From Methylobacterium sp. E-005 (GTDB lineage Bacteria > Pseudomonadota > Alphaproteobacteria > Rhizobiales > Beijerinckiaceae): a stretch of DNA of 64,000 nt. The stretch covers positions 47,505-111,504 of the forward strand of contig NZ_JAKSYG010000053.1 of assembly GCF_022829725.1 (NCBI RefSeq). The letters are read 5' to 3'. The position numbers and the translations under genes are program-made. This document shows positions 9,587 to 18,911 of the stretch, piece after piece (within the stretch, counting starts at the first letter, position 1; each line of letters opens with the position of its first letter). The notes under the pieces are model-generated. The model saw nothing but the letters and a program-made list of their open reading frames with translations. It was not told the DNA's origin and ran no database searches.

Positions 9587-10654
9587 TCAGGGTCGGCAGG
9601 CTTGCGCGATCGCCGCGTCGATCGCCGCCGGCGCCAGGGCGTCGAGGTGCCGGAATTGCCCCCAGACGCCGGCGCTGTTGCGGGTGAGGTAGTCCCGGCG
9701 CTCGGGGAAGCGGCGGGCGCGCCATTCCGGGATCAGGAGGCGCAGGGCCATCCGCGTCCGGATCGCCGTCGGCAGCAGCGCGACCTCGGCCTCCGACAGC
9801 CTGGCCACCGAGGCGTAGCCCCGCAGGAACGCCAGGGCCGGGCCGAGGGGATCGGCGTCGAGGCCGAGCTGATAGGCCGCCGCGATCGCCACGTCGAAGA
9901 GCCGGGCCGTGCGGACCATGTCGCCGAAATCGATCACCCCGGTGATCCGGTCGGGATCGTCGGGATCGACCAGGATGTTGTCGCCGCCGAGGTCGTTGTG
10001 GACCACCTGATGCGGCAGGTCCGGCAGGGCGGGCACGATCCGCGCCGCGAACGCGTCGAGGATGCCGGCGAGGCGGTCGCGCTGCCCGCCCTCGGGGAAG
10101 ACGTCGAGCACGGCGCGCAGCCGCCCGGCATGCCGCAGGTCCCAGGAGGAGACGTGGTCCGCCGCCGGGTCCGTGAAGCCCTCAAGCGCCTCCTGGAGGC
10201 GCGCCAGAAGCGCCCCGGCGGCCCGGCGCTGCCCGTCGGTCCGGGGGCCGGCGGCCTGCGAGCGCCCCGGCGTGAAGGTCGTGAGTCGCACGGTGCGGCG
10301 ATCCTCCGGCGCGACGGTGATGCGCAGGTCGGGCTCGCCCGCGCGGGTCGGCACGATGCGCGGCAGCGGCAGGTCCGGCGCGGCCTGCGCGACATGGATC
10401 AGGGCGTTGCTGTGCAGGCGGGACACCGCGGGATCCTCGCCGGGGCTCAGGATCTTCAGGAAGTAGGCGGTCCCCGCCCCCGCATCGAGGCGGAAGTTCG
10501 AATCCTTCTCCCCGGCGAGCCACGTCGCCGTGCCGGCAATGCCGTACTGCGCGGCGGCGATGCCTTCGGCGGTCCGGGCATCGACCGGCTCGGCCACGAC
10601 CGACAGGCCGGCGCCGATGCCGGTCTCGGGGGCGTCGATCGTGGGATGGGACAT
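9587..10654 (-). CDS. Hydroxylysine-kinase-like phosphotransferase
   Basis: A 355-residue small-molecule kinase of the APH/choline-kinase fold. The catalytic loop HNDLGGDNILVD carries D221 and N226, and the metal-binding Asp D242 is in GVIDFGD. The glycine-rich N-lobe is at about 40-70, with FLKIL holding the ATP Lys. RLTTFTPGR (123-131) and a C-terminal RRDYLTRNSAGVW resemble the hydroxylysine kinase (HYKK) family rather than antibiotic kinases. Paired with the downstream phospho-lyase, it would phosphorylate the hydroxyl of an amino alcohol before elimination. The substrate could be hydroxylysine, ethanolamine or something similar. Confidence 0.83.
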   Translation of the reverse strand: MSHPTIDAPETGIGAGLSVVAEPVDARTAEGIAAAQYGIAGTATWLAGEKDSNFRLDAGAGTAYFLKILSPGEDPAVSRLHSNALIHVAQAAPDLPLPRIVPTRAGEPDLRITVAPEDRRTVRLTTFTPGRSQAAGPRTDGQRRAAGALLARLQEALEGFTDPAADHVSSWDLRHAGRLRAVLDVFPEGGQRDRLAGILDAFAARIVPALPDLPHQVVHNDLGGDNILVDPDDPDRITGVIDFGDMVRTARLFDVAIAAAYQLGLDADPLGPALAFLRGYASVARLSEAEVALLPTAIRTRMALRLLIPEWRARRFPERRDYLTRNSAGVWGQFRHLDALAPAAIDAAIAQACRP

Positions 10655-10698
10655 CGGGGATCCAGAAAGCGGTTTCAAAGCCGGCGCGCCCTGCGCCC

Positions 10699-12138
10699 TC
10701 AGGTGGACCGGACCACCGGGGCGTCCGGGAACGCCTCGGGGTATGCGGCTTGGTACGCCGCGGCGGCCCGCAGGACGATATCGTCCCGGAACCGGGCGGC
10801 GACCATCTGCAGTCCGATCGGCAGGCCGCCCGAATCGAAGCCGCAGGGTACCGAGAGCGCGGCCTGGCCGGTCATGTTGAACGGGTAGGTGAAGGGGCTC
10901 CAGTCGGTCCAGTCGGTCATGCCCTGGCCCGCGGGGAAGTCGATGCCCGCCGGGATCGCCGTGACCGGCATGGTCGGCGAGAGGAGCAGGTCGTAACGCG
11001 TGTGGAAGCGCGCCATCGTGACCTTCAGCTCGGCCCGGACCTGCTCGGCCGCCAGGAGGTCCGCCGCGCTGGTGCGGCGCCCGATCTCGGCGACGGCGAC
11101 GAATCCGGGATCCATGCGCCCGCGATCCGTCTCGGTGCGGGCGAAGCGATCCACGAGGACCGCCATGGCGGAGAACCAGATCACCCGCAGGGCCTCCAGG
11201 GGCGAGGCGAAGCCGGGATCGGCCTCCTCGACGATGGCGCCCAGCGCGGCGAGGCGGGCGGCGGCCCGGTCCACCGCGGCGGCGACCTCGGGATCGACGC
11301 GGGCGTAGCCGAAAGTCCGGCTGTAGCCGATGCGCAGGCCCGCGACGCCGCCGCGGGCCGCCTCCGTCCAGTCGGGGACGGGGCTCGGGCAGTCGCCGTA
11401 CAGCCCGTCCGGAGACGGGCCGGTGACGGCGTTCAGGAATAGGGCGGAATCCGCCACCGTCCGGGTGAGCGGGCCGCGATGGGCCATGTCCCGCAGCGGC
11501 GTCGGCGCGTCGGTGGCCAGCCAGCCGAAGGTCGGCTTGATGCCGAAGACGCCGCAGAACGACGATGGGATCCGGATCGAGCCCGCCCCGTCGGATCCCT
11601 CGTGCAGCACGCCCATGTTCAGGGCGGCGGCGACGCCGGCCCCGCCCGAGGAGCCCCCCGAGGCCCGGTCGGTGCGCCAGGGATTGACGGTGTTGCCGAA
11701 GGCCGGGCCGTGGGTCACGCCCTTCCAGCCGAATTCCGGCGAGGTCGTCGTGCCGAGGATGACCGCCCCGGCGGCGCGCAGGCGCCGCATCACCAGGATC
11801 TCGTCGGTGGCCGGGGCCTCGCCGGTGAGCTTCGAGCCCCGCCGCCACGGGATACCCTTGACGGCGGTCAGCTCCTTGATCGTCGTCGGCACCCCGTCGA
11901 TCGGGCTCAGCGCCGCGCCCCTGGCCCAGCGCGCCTCCGAGGCCCGCGCGGCCTCGAGCGCCGGTTCGGGCGCGACAAACGCGAAGGCATTCACCTGCGG
12001 GTTGAACCGCTCGATGCGCGCCAGCGCCGCCTGCGCGGCCTCCACCGGCGAGGCCCGGCCGGACGCGAACAGCGCCCCGAGCTCCACCGCATCCATCGCG
12101 CCGAGATCGGTCCGGGTCGTCGTGCGAATCTGGTCCAT
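10699..12138 (-). CDS. Amidase signature family hydrolase
   Basis: A 479-residue amidase with the full Ser-cisSer-Lys triad: K88 (TTIKEL), cis-Ser S163 in ASGGSSGG and nucleophile S187 in GSDGAGSIRIP. The rest follows the family, ending with GLPIGLQMVA. It hydrolyses a carboxamide to acid plus ammonia; the substrate cannot be read off. It is cytosolic with no signal peptide. It starts 5 bp after the aminotransferase stop and precedes the kinase gene, so it may open an amide-bearing substrate brought in by the Dpp-type importer. GatA is unlikely because no gatB/gatC is adjacent. Confidence 0.9.
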   Translation of the reverse strand: MDQIRTTTRTDLGAMDAVELGALFASGRASPVEAAQAALARIERFNPQVNAFAFVAPEPALEAARASEARWARGAALSPIDGVPTTIKELTAVKGIPWRRGSKLTGEAPATDEILVMRRLRAAGAVILGTTTSPEFGWKGVTHGPAFGNTVNPWRTDRASGGSSGGAGVAAALNMGVLHEGSDGAGSIRIPSSFCGVFGIKPTFGWLATDAPTPLRDMAHRGPLTRTVADSALFLNAVTGPSPDGLYGDCPSPVPDWTEAARGGVAGLRIGYSRTFGYARVDPEVAAAVDRAAARLAALGAIVEEADPGFASPLEALRVIWFSAMAVLVDRFARTETDRGRMDPGFVAVAEIGRRTSAADLLAAEQVRAELKVTMARFHTRYDLLLSPTMPVTAIPAGIDFPAGQGMTDWTDWSPFTYPFNMTGQAALSVPCGFDSGGLPIGLQMVAARFRDDIVLRAAAAYQAAYPEAFPDAPVVRST

Positions 12139-12143
12139 CGGGC

Positions 12144-13493
12144 TCACGCGGCGATCGTGTCGAGGGCACGGCCGACGGCGTCGAACATCGCGCCGATCTG
12201 CTCCGCGGTGATGATCAGCGGCGGGCAGAAGCACAGGGAATCGCCGATGGCGCGGGCGATCACCCCCTGTTCGAGGGCGGCGGCCTGGAGGGCGGCGCCG
12301 GCCGCGCCGGGCTTCGCCCCGGGTGCCGTCGCGGGCTTCAGCTCGAGGGCCCCGATCAGGCCGACGCCGCGCCACGTCTTCGCCAGGGGGTGCTCGGCGA
12401 GCCCCGCCAGCCGCTCGAGGAAGAGCGGGCTCAGGCGCCGGCAATTCCCCACGAGGTCGCGTTCCTCGATGATCCGGATGTTCTCCAGGCCGACCGCGGT
12501 GGCGACGGGGTGGCCCGAGGCCGTGTAGCCGTGGCCGAACACGCCGAGCCGGGCGGATTCGTCGGCGATCGGGTCGTAGAAGTTCGCGTTCATCAGGATC
12601 GCCGAGAGGGGCATGTACGAGGAGGAGATCTGCTTCGAGAGGACCATCACGTCCGGCTCGATGCCGAAGGTCTCGCAGCCGAACATCGCCCCCGTGCGCC
12701 CGAAGCCGCAGATCACCTCGTCGGCCACCAGCAGCACGTCGTAGCGGCGCAGCACCTTCTGGATCTCCGCCCAGTAATTCTCCGGCGGGACGTAGACCCC
12801 GCCCGAGGCCATCACGGGCTCGCCGAAGAAGGCCGCCACGGTGTCCGGCCCCTCGGCCAGGATCAGCTTTTCGAGCTCGTCCGCCATCCGCCGGGAGAAC
12901 GCGGCCTCGGTCTCGCCCGGCAGGGCCGATCCGGCATAGTCGGGGCAGGAGACGTGCCGCATCCGGTCGAGCGGCAGGTCGAAGCTCTCGTGGTTGCGCG
13001 GAAGGCCGGTGATCGAGCCCGCCGCGATGGTGACGCCATGATAGCCCTTCAGGCGGCCGATGATCTTCTTCTTCTCCGGCTTGCCCAGCGCGTTCGAGCG
13101 GTACCACGCCAGCTTGACGACGAGGTCGTTGGCCTCGGACCCGGAGGAGGTGAAGTGCACCTTCGACATCGGGACCGGCGCCATCCCGATCAGCTTCTCG
13201 GCGAGGTCGACCGAGGGGCCGTGCGTCTTGTGCGCGAAGATGTGGTAGTAGGAGAGCTGGTCCATCTGCCGCTTGGCGGCGTCCGACAGCCGCCGCTCGC
13301 CGAAGCCCACGGCGACCGACCAGAGACCCGCCAGCCCCTCGATGTAGCGCCGGCCGGCATTGTCGTAGACGTAGATCCCCTCGCCCCGCTCGATCACGAG
13401 CGCGCCGGTCTTGTCGTAGTTGCGCAGGTCGACCAGCGGATGGAGCTGGTAGGCGATGTCGCGCGCCTCGACGGAGTTGGGCATGAAGGTCAT
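12144..13493 (-). CDS. Class III aminotransferase
   Basis: A 449-residue omega-type transaminase (aspartate aminotransferase family, class III). Visible are SSGSEANDLVVK (116-127), the PLP-phosphate contacts near KGYHG (149-153), D258 in VADEVICGFGRTG and Schiff-base K287 in VLSKQISSSYMP. It should move an amino group from a primary amine or beta/omega-amino acid to pyruvate or 2-oxoglutarate. The ATG at 13493 overlaps the TGA of the ABC ATPase gene, indicating translational coupling; an in-frame ATG at 13484 is the alternative. It is distinct from the phospho-lyase-type enzyme further down the same operon. Confidence 0.9.
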   Translation of the reverse strand: MTFMPNSVEARDIAYQLHPLVDLRNYDKTGALVIERGEGIYVYDNAGRRYIEGLAGLWSVAVGFGERRLSDAAKRQMDQLSYYHIFAHKTHGPSVDLAEKLIGMAPVPMSKVHFTSSGSEANDLVVKLAWYRSNALGKPEKKKIIGRLKGYHGVTIAAGSITGLPRNHESFDLPLDRMRHVSCPDYAGSALPGETEAAFSRRMADELEKLILAEGPDTVAAFFGEPVMASGGVYVPPENYWAEIQKVLRRYDVLLVADEVICGFGRTGAMFGCETFGIEPDVMVLSKQISSSYMPLSAILMNANFYDPIADESARLGVFGHGYTASGHPVATAVGLENIRIIEERDLVGNCRRLSPLFLERLAGLAEHPLAKTWRGVGLIGALELKPATAPGAKPGAAGAALQAAALEQGVIARAIGDSLCFCPPLIITAEQIGAMFDAVGRALDTIAA

Positions 13494-15220
13494 CAGACGG
13501 GTGTCCTGATCGCGGCGGGAAGGGGCGTGGCGGCAAAGGGAACGGAGTCGGGGATCTCCGGCGGGGCCGTGCGGGGTCTGCGGCCGGGGATCGCCGCCAC
13601 GAGGCTGCGCGTGTAGGGCTCGCGCGGGTTCGAGAAGATCGCAGCGCCCGGCCCGATCTCCACGACGGCGCCCTTCTCCATCACCATCACGCGGTCGCAG
13701 ATCTTGGCCGCGACCCGCAGGTCGTGGGTGATGAACAGGAGCGAGAGGTGCAGCTCGCGCTTCAGCTCGTCGAGGAGGTCGAGGATCTGGGCCTGGATCG
13801 AGACGTCGAGGGCGCTGACCGCCTCGTCGGCCACGATGATCTCGGGCTTGAGCGCCAGGGCGCGGGCGATGCCGATGCGCTGGCGCTGCCCCCCGGAGAA
13901 CTCGTGGGGGTAGCGGTCGGCCGCCGAGGCGTCGAGGCCGACGCGCTCGAGGAGCGCGGACGCGGCCTTCAGGGCGGTCCCGACAGGCTCGCCATAGGCG
14001 ATCGGGCCATCGGCGATGGCCCGCCCGACGCGCACCCGCGGGTTCAGCGAGCCGTAGGGATCCTGGAAGACCATCTGGATCCGCCGCCGCGCCTGCCGCA
14101 GGGCCTCGCCCGACAGGCCCGCCATGTCGATGCCGCCGAGGCGCACCCGTCCCCCGTCCGGGTCCTGGAGCCGCACGAGGCATCGCCCCACCGAGGACTT
14201 GCCCGATCCGCTCTCGCCGACGATGCCCAGGGTCTCGCCGCGGCCGAGGGTGAACGAGACGTCGCGCACCGCCGCGACCGTCCGGGGCGCCCGGAACAGG
14301 CCGCCGCCGAGCGTGTAGGTCTTGGTCAGGCCCTCGACGTCGAGGACGGAAGCCCGGGGTGCCGCCCGCGCCGCCCGGCCGGCCCCGGCCTCCATGTCGG
14401 GGATCGCGGCGATCAGCTTGGCGGTATAGGGGTGCTGCGGCCGCTCGAGGATGTCGGCGGCGGCGCCCTCCTCGACGATCCGGCCGTGCTGCATCACCGC
14501 CACCCTATCGGCGATCTCGGCGACCACGCCGAAATCGTGGGTGATGAACATCACCGCCATGCCGCGCCGGGCCTGGAGATCGCGGATCAGGCGCAGGATC
14601 TGCGCCTGCGTGGTGACGTCGAGCGCCGTGGTCGGCTCGTCGGCGATCAGCACCTGCGGTTCGAGGGCCAGCGCCATGGCGATCATCACGCGCTGCCGCT
14701 GGCCGCCGGAGAGCTGGAACGGGTAGGATGCGGCGGCGCGCGCCGGGTCCGGCAGGCCGACCTCGGCCAACAGTTCGAGGGCCCGGCTCCGGCGCGTCCG
14801 GGGCGTCAGCAGGCCGTGCGCGGCGAAGACCTCGGCGATCTGCGCCTCGATCCGCATCAGCGGGTTGAGGGCCGTCATCGGCTCCTGGAAGATCATCGCG
14901 ATGCGCCGCCCGCGCACCGCGTAGAGATCCGCCTCGTCGAGGGCGAGCAGGTCGGTCCCGCCGAGGAGGATCCGGCCGCCGACCGGCCGCACCGTCTCCG
15001 GCAGGAGGCCCATCGCGGCGTTGGCCGACATCGACTTGCCCGAGCCGCTCTCGCCGACGATGCACAGGATCTCGCCGGCCCGCAGCGTGAAGCTGACCCG
15101 GTCGACCGCGTAGGGGCGGTCCGCGCCGGGCGGCAGGGCGATGGCGAGCTTCTCGACGACGAGGACCGGCGCACCGGAGGCGTAGCTCTGGGGCGGTTGG
15201 TTTTGGGGAGCGACGGTCAT
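13493..15220 (-). CDS. Dipeptide-type ABC importer, fused double ATPase
   Basis: A 575-residue protein with two complete ABC domains, equivalent to DppD plus DppF in one chain. The first domain has GESGSGKS (56-63), Q-loop [10 protein letters not shown], signature LSGGQRQRV and Walker B VLIADEP. The second has [31 protein letters not shown] and IIVADEA. Each ends in the oligopeptide-family HPYT/EPYTRSL region. It energises import through the two permeases encoded just upstream. ATG 15220 is chosen because GAGGGG lies 7 bases before it; ATG 15235 overlapping the permease stop is also possible. Confidence 0.93.
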   Translation of the reverse strand: MTVAPQNQPPQSYASGAPVLVVEKLAIALPPGADRPYAVDRVSFTLRAGEILCIVGESGSGKSMSANAAMGLLPETVRPVGGRILLGGTDLLALDEADLYAVRGRRIAMIFQEPMTALNPLMRIEAQIAEVFAAHGLLTPRTRRSRALELLAEVGLPDPARAAASYPFQLSGGQRQRVMIAMALALEPQVLIADEPTTALDVTTQAQILRLIRDLQARRGMAVMFITHDFGVVAEIADRVAVMQHGRIVEEGAAADILERPQHPYTAKLIAAIPDMEAGAGRAARAAPRASVLDVEGLTKTYTLGGGLFRAPRTVAAVRDVSFTLGRGETLGIVGESGSGKSSVGRCLVRLQDPDGGRVRLGGIDMAGLSGEALRQARRRIQMVFQDPYGSLNPRVRVGRAIADGPIAYGEPVGTALKAASALLERVGLDASAADRYPHEFSGGQRQRIGIARALALKPEIIVADEAVSALDVSIQAQILDLLDELKRELHLSLLFITHDLRVAAKICDRVMVMEKGAVVEIGPGAAIFSNPREPYTRSLVAAIPGRRPRTAPPEIPDSVPFAATPLPAAIRTPV

Positions 15221-15231
15221 GGCTGCGCCCC

Positions 15232-16071
15232 TCATCGCGTCTTGCGCGACAGGCGCGGGTTGAGGGCGTCGTTCAGCCCCTCGCCGACGAGGTTCAGGGC
15301 CAGCACCGTCAGGAGGATCGCGAGGCCGGGGAACAGGCTCACCCACCAGGCCTGCCGGATCACCGTGCGCCCGGCGCCGATGACGTAGCCCCACGACATG
15401 ATGTTGGGGTCGCCGAGCCCCATGAACGACAGGGCGCTCTCCAGCAGGATGGCGGCGGCCACCATCATGGTGCCGAGGACGATGACCGGCGAGAGCGTGT
15501 TGGGCAGGATCTGCCGCAGGATGATCGGGCCGCTGCGCTGGCCCGACAGCACCGCGGCCTGCACGAATTCCCGCCCGCGCAGCGCCATCACCTCGCCCCG
15601 CAGGAGCCGGGCGACCGGCGGCCAGCTCACGATCGCGATCGCCGCGACGATCGAGACGAGGCTCGGCCGGAAGATCGCCACCAGCACCACCGCGAGGGCG
15701 AAGTTCGGCACGCTCTGGAAGAACTCGGTGAAGCGCATCAGCAGGTCGTCGACCCGGCCGCCGAAATAGCCCGCGACGGCCCCGATCGGGATGCCGATCA
15801 GGAGCGCCGCGAGGGTCGAGACGAAGCCGACCAGCAGCGACACCCCGGCCCCGTGGGCGACCGCCGAGGCGATGTCCCGGCCCATCGTGTCGGTGCCCAG
15901 CGGGACGCCGCCGTTGGTGAAGGGCGGCAGGAACGGGCGCTGCACCATCGCCCAGGGGGAGCGGGGGTAGAGCGCCGGCGCCGCGATCGCCAGGACCAGC
16001 ACCAGGACGAGGATGACGATCCCCGCCACCGCGCCGCGGTTGCGGACGTATCGGACCCAGAACGCCGTCAT
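15232..16071 (-). CDS. ABC permease, DppC type
   Basis: A 279-residue inner-membrane permease of the peptide/opine/nickel class. An N-terminal helix (AGIVILVLVLVLAIAAPAL) is followed by the DppC-specific LGTDTMGRDI segment, about five more helices and the EAA loop (FVQAAVLSGQRSGPIILRQI). The ATG overlaps the stop of the DppB-type gene by 4 bp (ATGA). It forms the channel with DppB and is powered by the fused ATPase. Its substrate is set by the binding protein. Confidence 0.92.
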   Translation of the reverse strand: MTAFWVRYVRNRGAVAGIVILVLVLVLAIAAPALYPRSPWAMVQRPFLPPFTNGGVPLGTDTMGRDIASAVAHGAGVSLLVGFVSTLAALLIGIPIGAVAGYFGGRVDDLLMRFTEFFQSVPNFALAVVLVAIFRPSLVSIVAAIAIVSWPPVARLLRGEVMALRGREFVQAAVLSGQRSGPIILRQILPNTLSPVIVLGTMMVAAAILLESALSFMGLGDPNIMSWGYVIGAGRTVIRQAWWVSLFPGLAILLTVLALNLVGEGLNDALNPRLSRKTR

Positions 16072-17039
16072 GCCGCAGCTCCGATACGGGGATCCACCAG
16101 CCGGTAGAGGATGTCGGTGATGAGGTTGAAGGCCAGCACCATGGCGGCGGAGACGACGAAGATCCCGAGGAGGAGGTTGTAGTCCCGCTGCTCCAGGGCC
16201 TCGAACATCAGCCGGCCGATGCCCGGCCACGCGAACACGGTCTCGATCAGCACGGCGCCGCCGACGAGCTGGCCCGCCTGGAGGCCCGCCAGCGTCACGA
16301 CCGGGAGGATGGCGTTGCGCAGGATGTGGCGGACCAGCACGGCGCGGGGGCGCAGCCCCTTGGCGCGGGCGGTCCGCACGAAGTCGAGCCGGCTCACCTC
16401 CAGCACCGAGGCGCGGGTCATGCGGGCGTAGACCGCCATGAAGAACAGGCCGAGCGTCAGGGCCGGCAGCACGAGGTGGTGGAGGATGTCGGCCGCCCGG
16501 CCGAGGCCGCTGTAGCCGGACCCGACGCTCTCGTAGCCGAAGCCCGGAAACCACCCGAGCTGCACCGAGAACAGCAGCACCGCCATCAGCGCCAGCCAGA
16601 ACAGCGGCGTGGCGTAGAACAGGAGGGCGAGGGTCGAGATGACCGAGTCGGAGACCTTGCCCTGGCGCGAGGCCGCCAGCGCCCCCGCCGCCACGCCGAG
16701 GACGAGGGAGATCAGGAAGGCCGAGCCCGACAGGAGCAGGGTGGCGGGCAGCCGGTCGGTGATCAGGTCGATCACCGGCATGCCCTGGCGGTAGGAATAG
16801 CCGAAGTCGAGCCGCAGGACGTTGGCGAGGTAGGTCAGCAGCTGGATCGGCAGCGGCTTGTCGAGGCCGAAGCGCTCGCGCAGCTGCTGCAGGAAGGCGG
16901 CGTCGGCATCGCCGGCCTCGCCCGCCATCACGGAGGCCGGATCCCCCGGCGCCGCGTGGATCAGCGCGAAGTTGAGGATGACGATCCCGACCAGGATGAG
17001 CGCCATCTTGCCCAGGCGCGCGGCGATGAAGCGGGGCAT
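16068..17039 (-). CDS. ABC permease, DppB type
   Basis: A 323-residue inner-membrane permease of the peptide importer class. It has helix 1 (MALILVGIVILNFALIHAAPGDP), the large first periplasmic region with FGLDKPLPIQ and LDFGYSY, further helices, and the EAA loop FVRTARAKGLRPRAVLVRHI with a C-terminal YRLVDPRI, all diagnostic of DppB/OppB. It lies 115 bp downstream of the binding protein gene and overlaps the DppC gene by 4 bp. Confidence 0.93.
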   Translation of the reverse strand: MPRFIAARLGKMALILVGIVILNFALIHAAPGDPASVMAGEAGDADAAFLQQLRERFGLDKPLPIQLLTYLANVLRLDFGYSYRQGMPVIDLITDRLPATLLLSGSAFLISLVLGVAAGALAASRQGKVSDSVISTLALLFYATPLFWLALMAVLLFSVQLGWFPGFGYESVGSGYSGLGRAADILHHLVLPALTLGLFFMAVYARMTRASVLEVSRLDFVRTARAKGLRPRAVLVRHILRNAILPVVTLAGLQAGQLVGGAVLIETVFAWPGIGRLMFEALEQRDYNLLLGIFVVSAAMVLAFNLITDILYRLVDPRIGAAA

Positions 17040-17154
17040 GACGGGCGTGGTCCTCCGCGCTGGAGTCCGGCCGGAACGGCCGGGGGCTCGGTGTCGGACG
17101 GGGCCCCGCGATCGGGGCCGATGGAGAGGCGTCGTGCGGGCCGGTCGAGCGCCG

Positions 17155-18708
17155 TCAGCGCTTGATCCACGTGTCCCGCAGCGAGTCGTTGAGACCGTTG
17201 GCGGTCGTGATCAGGTCCTGGACGTTGCACCGGTAGATCACCGGGAAGCGCAGATCGAGCAGCCACGCCACGGGCACGTCCGCCTGAACCGCCGTCTGAA
17301 CCGCGTCGTAGAGATCCTGGCGCTTCTCGGCCGGCGTGGCCAAGGCCGCCTTGGCGAACAGCGCGTCGACCGTCGGGTTCGAGTAGCCCTCGACGTTGTT
17401 CCAGGGATTGCCCTTGGAGATCTGCGAGCTGATGTAATTCCGCTCGACGCCGAGGGCCGGGTCACCGTTCTGGAACAGGAACGTGAAGGCCATGTCGTAG
17501 TCCCACTGGGACACGCGCTGGTTCCAGCCCGCCACGTCGGTGGCCTGGATCTCGACGGGGATGCCGACCTCGCCGAGATTCTGCTTCACGGCCTCCGCCC
17601 AGCGCTGCCACGTCTCGCCGTAGGGGAGCGGCAGCAGCTTCAGCGGCTTGCCGTCGTAGTGCATCTCGGCGAGCAGCGCCTTGGCCTTCTTCGGATCGTG
17701 CGGATATTGCGGCTGGACCGACTTGTAGAACGGCGTCGTCCCGGCGATCGGACCGGTGGCGACCTTGCCGATCCCGTTCCACAGGACGTCGAGGGCGAAC
17801 TGCCGGTCCATGGCGTACATGACCGCCTGCCGGAACCGCACGTCGTTCATCGGCGGCTTGCGGTTGTTGAGCCAGAGCCAGGACAGGGGCGAGTCGAATT
17901 CCTGCCCCTTCTGCGAGACGCAGGTGTTCTTCAGGGCCGTCAGCCGCGGCACATCGAAATTCTCGACCGACCCGCCCGGCAGCACGTCGACCTTGCCGGT
18001 CTCGTAGGCCACGGCGCGGGAGGCGCCGTCCGGGATGACTTGATAGTAGATGTCCTGAAGATAAGGCTTGCCCGCCAGATAATAACTCTCGTTCTTCACG
18101 AGGTGGATGGCGCTGCCCTTCCGCCAGCTCTCGAACTTGAACGGTCCGGTGCCGATCGGCCTGTCGTTCGCCGGGTTGGACGCATAGTCGGTGCCCTCGT
18201 AGATGTGTTTGGGCACCATCGGCATCACCCAGAAGGCGAAGCTTCGGATGAAGGGCTCGAAGGGTTCCTTGAGGGTGAACACCACCGTGTGATCGTCCGG
18301 CGCGGCGACGCCGGCCACGCGCGTCATCGTATTCCTGTGACGCGGCTGCGTCTTCATGAGGAATTCATTGACCGAGAACAGAACATCGCCAGCGGTAAAC
18401 GGCTTGCCGTCGTGCCATGACACCCCTTGATTGAGGTGGAACGTATAGCGCAGTCCATCCGGGGATATCTCCCAGCTCTTCGCGAGGGACGGCAAGGGCT
18501 TCAGCTTGTCGTCGTAGCGCAGCAAGCCTTCGTAGATTTGCCCGGCCACCAGCTGCGTGGGCGCATTGGTCACGAGGCCGAGCATCAGGCTGGGCGGTTC
18601 CGGCTGGACGATCAGGTTGGCGCGACCGCCTGGGACGGGCTGCGCCTGCGCGGCGGCTGGTCCGGCCAGTACTGATATCGTGAGCAAGCTTCGAAGAATG
18701 TTCGACAT
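17155..18708 (-). CDS. ABC solute-binding protein, family 5
   Basis: A 517-residue periplasmic binding protein of the DppA/OppA class (SBP_bac_5), first gene of the minus-strand operon. A Sec signal (SNILRSLLTISVLAGPAAAQA) precedes the mature protein. The signature block GVSWHDGKPFTAGDVLFSVNEF and IGTGPFKFESW are clear. The ATG at 18708 has GGAG 5 bases upstream, and a longer in-frame N-terminus from 18807 lacks a ribosome site. It captures the substrate for the two permeases and fused ATPase. A peptide, opine or amide is possible; the ligand cannot be read. Confidence 0.93.
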   Translation of the reverse strand: MSNILRSLLTISVLAGPAAAQAQPVPGGRANLIVQPEPPSLMLGLVTNAPTQLVAGQIYEGLLRYDDKLKPLPSLAKSWEISPDGLRYTFHLNQGVSWHDGKPFTAGDVLFSVNEFLMKTQPRHRNTMTRVAGVAAPDDHTVVFTLKEPFEPFIRSFAFWVMPMVPKHIYEGTDYASNPANDRPIGTGPFKFESWRKGSAIHLVKNESYYLAGKPYLQDIYYQVIPDGASRAVAYETGKVDVLPGGSVENFDVPRLTALKNTCVSQKGQEFDSPLSWLWLNNRKPPMNDVRFRQAVMYAMDRQFALDVLWNGIGKVATGPIAGTTPFYKSVQPQYPHDPKKAKALLAEMHYDGKPLKLLPLPYGETWQRWAEAVKQNLGEVGIPVEIQATDVAGWNQRVSQWDYDMAFTFLFQNGDPALGVERNYISSQISKGNPWNNVEGYSNPTVDALFAKAALATPAEKRQDLYDAVQTAVQADVPVAWLLDLRFPVIYRCNVQDLITTANGLNDSLRDTWIKR

Positions 18709-18869
18709 GGAAGCTCCAGTCACTGAAATTGCAGATCCAGGCCAATAGAATTCGTCGGAACGTGATGTGCTCTCATCTTGCAGGAACCGGGACTCCCTCG
18801 TCTCCATTCGGAGTGTCCGGGCCTATCCGAATGCGTGGGCAGGGTCGTCCCTTGCCCGAGAGCGCCGGT

Positions 18870-18889
18870 GTGATATATCGGTATATCAC
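18870..18889. promoter_or_regulatory. Palindromic operator overlapping a promoter
   Basis: Perfect 8-base arms GTGATATA and TATATCAC flank a 4-base centre. The site overlaps the proposed -10 of the operon promoter and lies about 160 bp before the binding-protein start. Its size and symmetry fit a GntR/FCD operator, and the operon encodes such a regulator. Confidence 0.65.
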
Positions 18890-18911
18890 TTCGCGTTCAG
18901 AGGTTTGTCAA
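18883..18911 (-). promoter_or_regulatory. Candidate sigma-70 promoter of the dpp-type operon
   Basis: On the minus strand a consensus -35 TTGACA (18911-18906) is followed after 17 bases by TGATAT (18888-18883). The -35 is perfect but the -10 only partial, and the -10 lies inside the palindrome, as expected for a repressed promoter. Confidence 0.5.

Noticed and set aside
9587..10654. Aminoglycoside resistance phosphotransferase
   Set aside because: The fold is shared, but the sequence blocks and operon context fit metabolic hydroxylysine-kinase-like enzymes.
8255..10888. Very long plus-strand open frame opposite the kinase and phospho-lyase genes
   Set aside because: The product is a low-complexity Arg/Gly/Ala/His-rich string, and the opposite strand encodes well-conserved enzymes.
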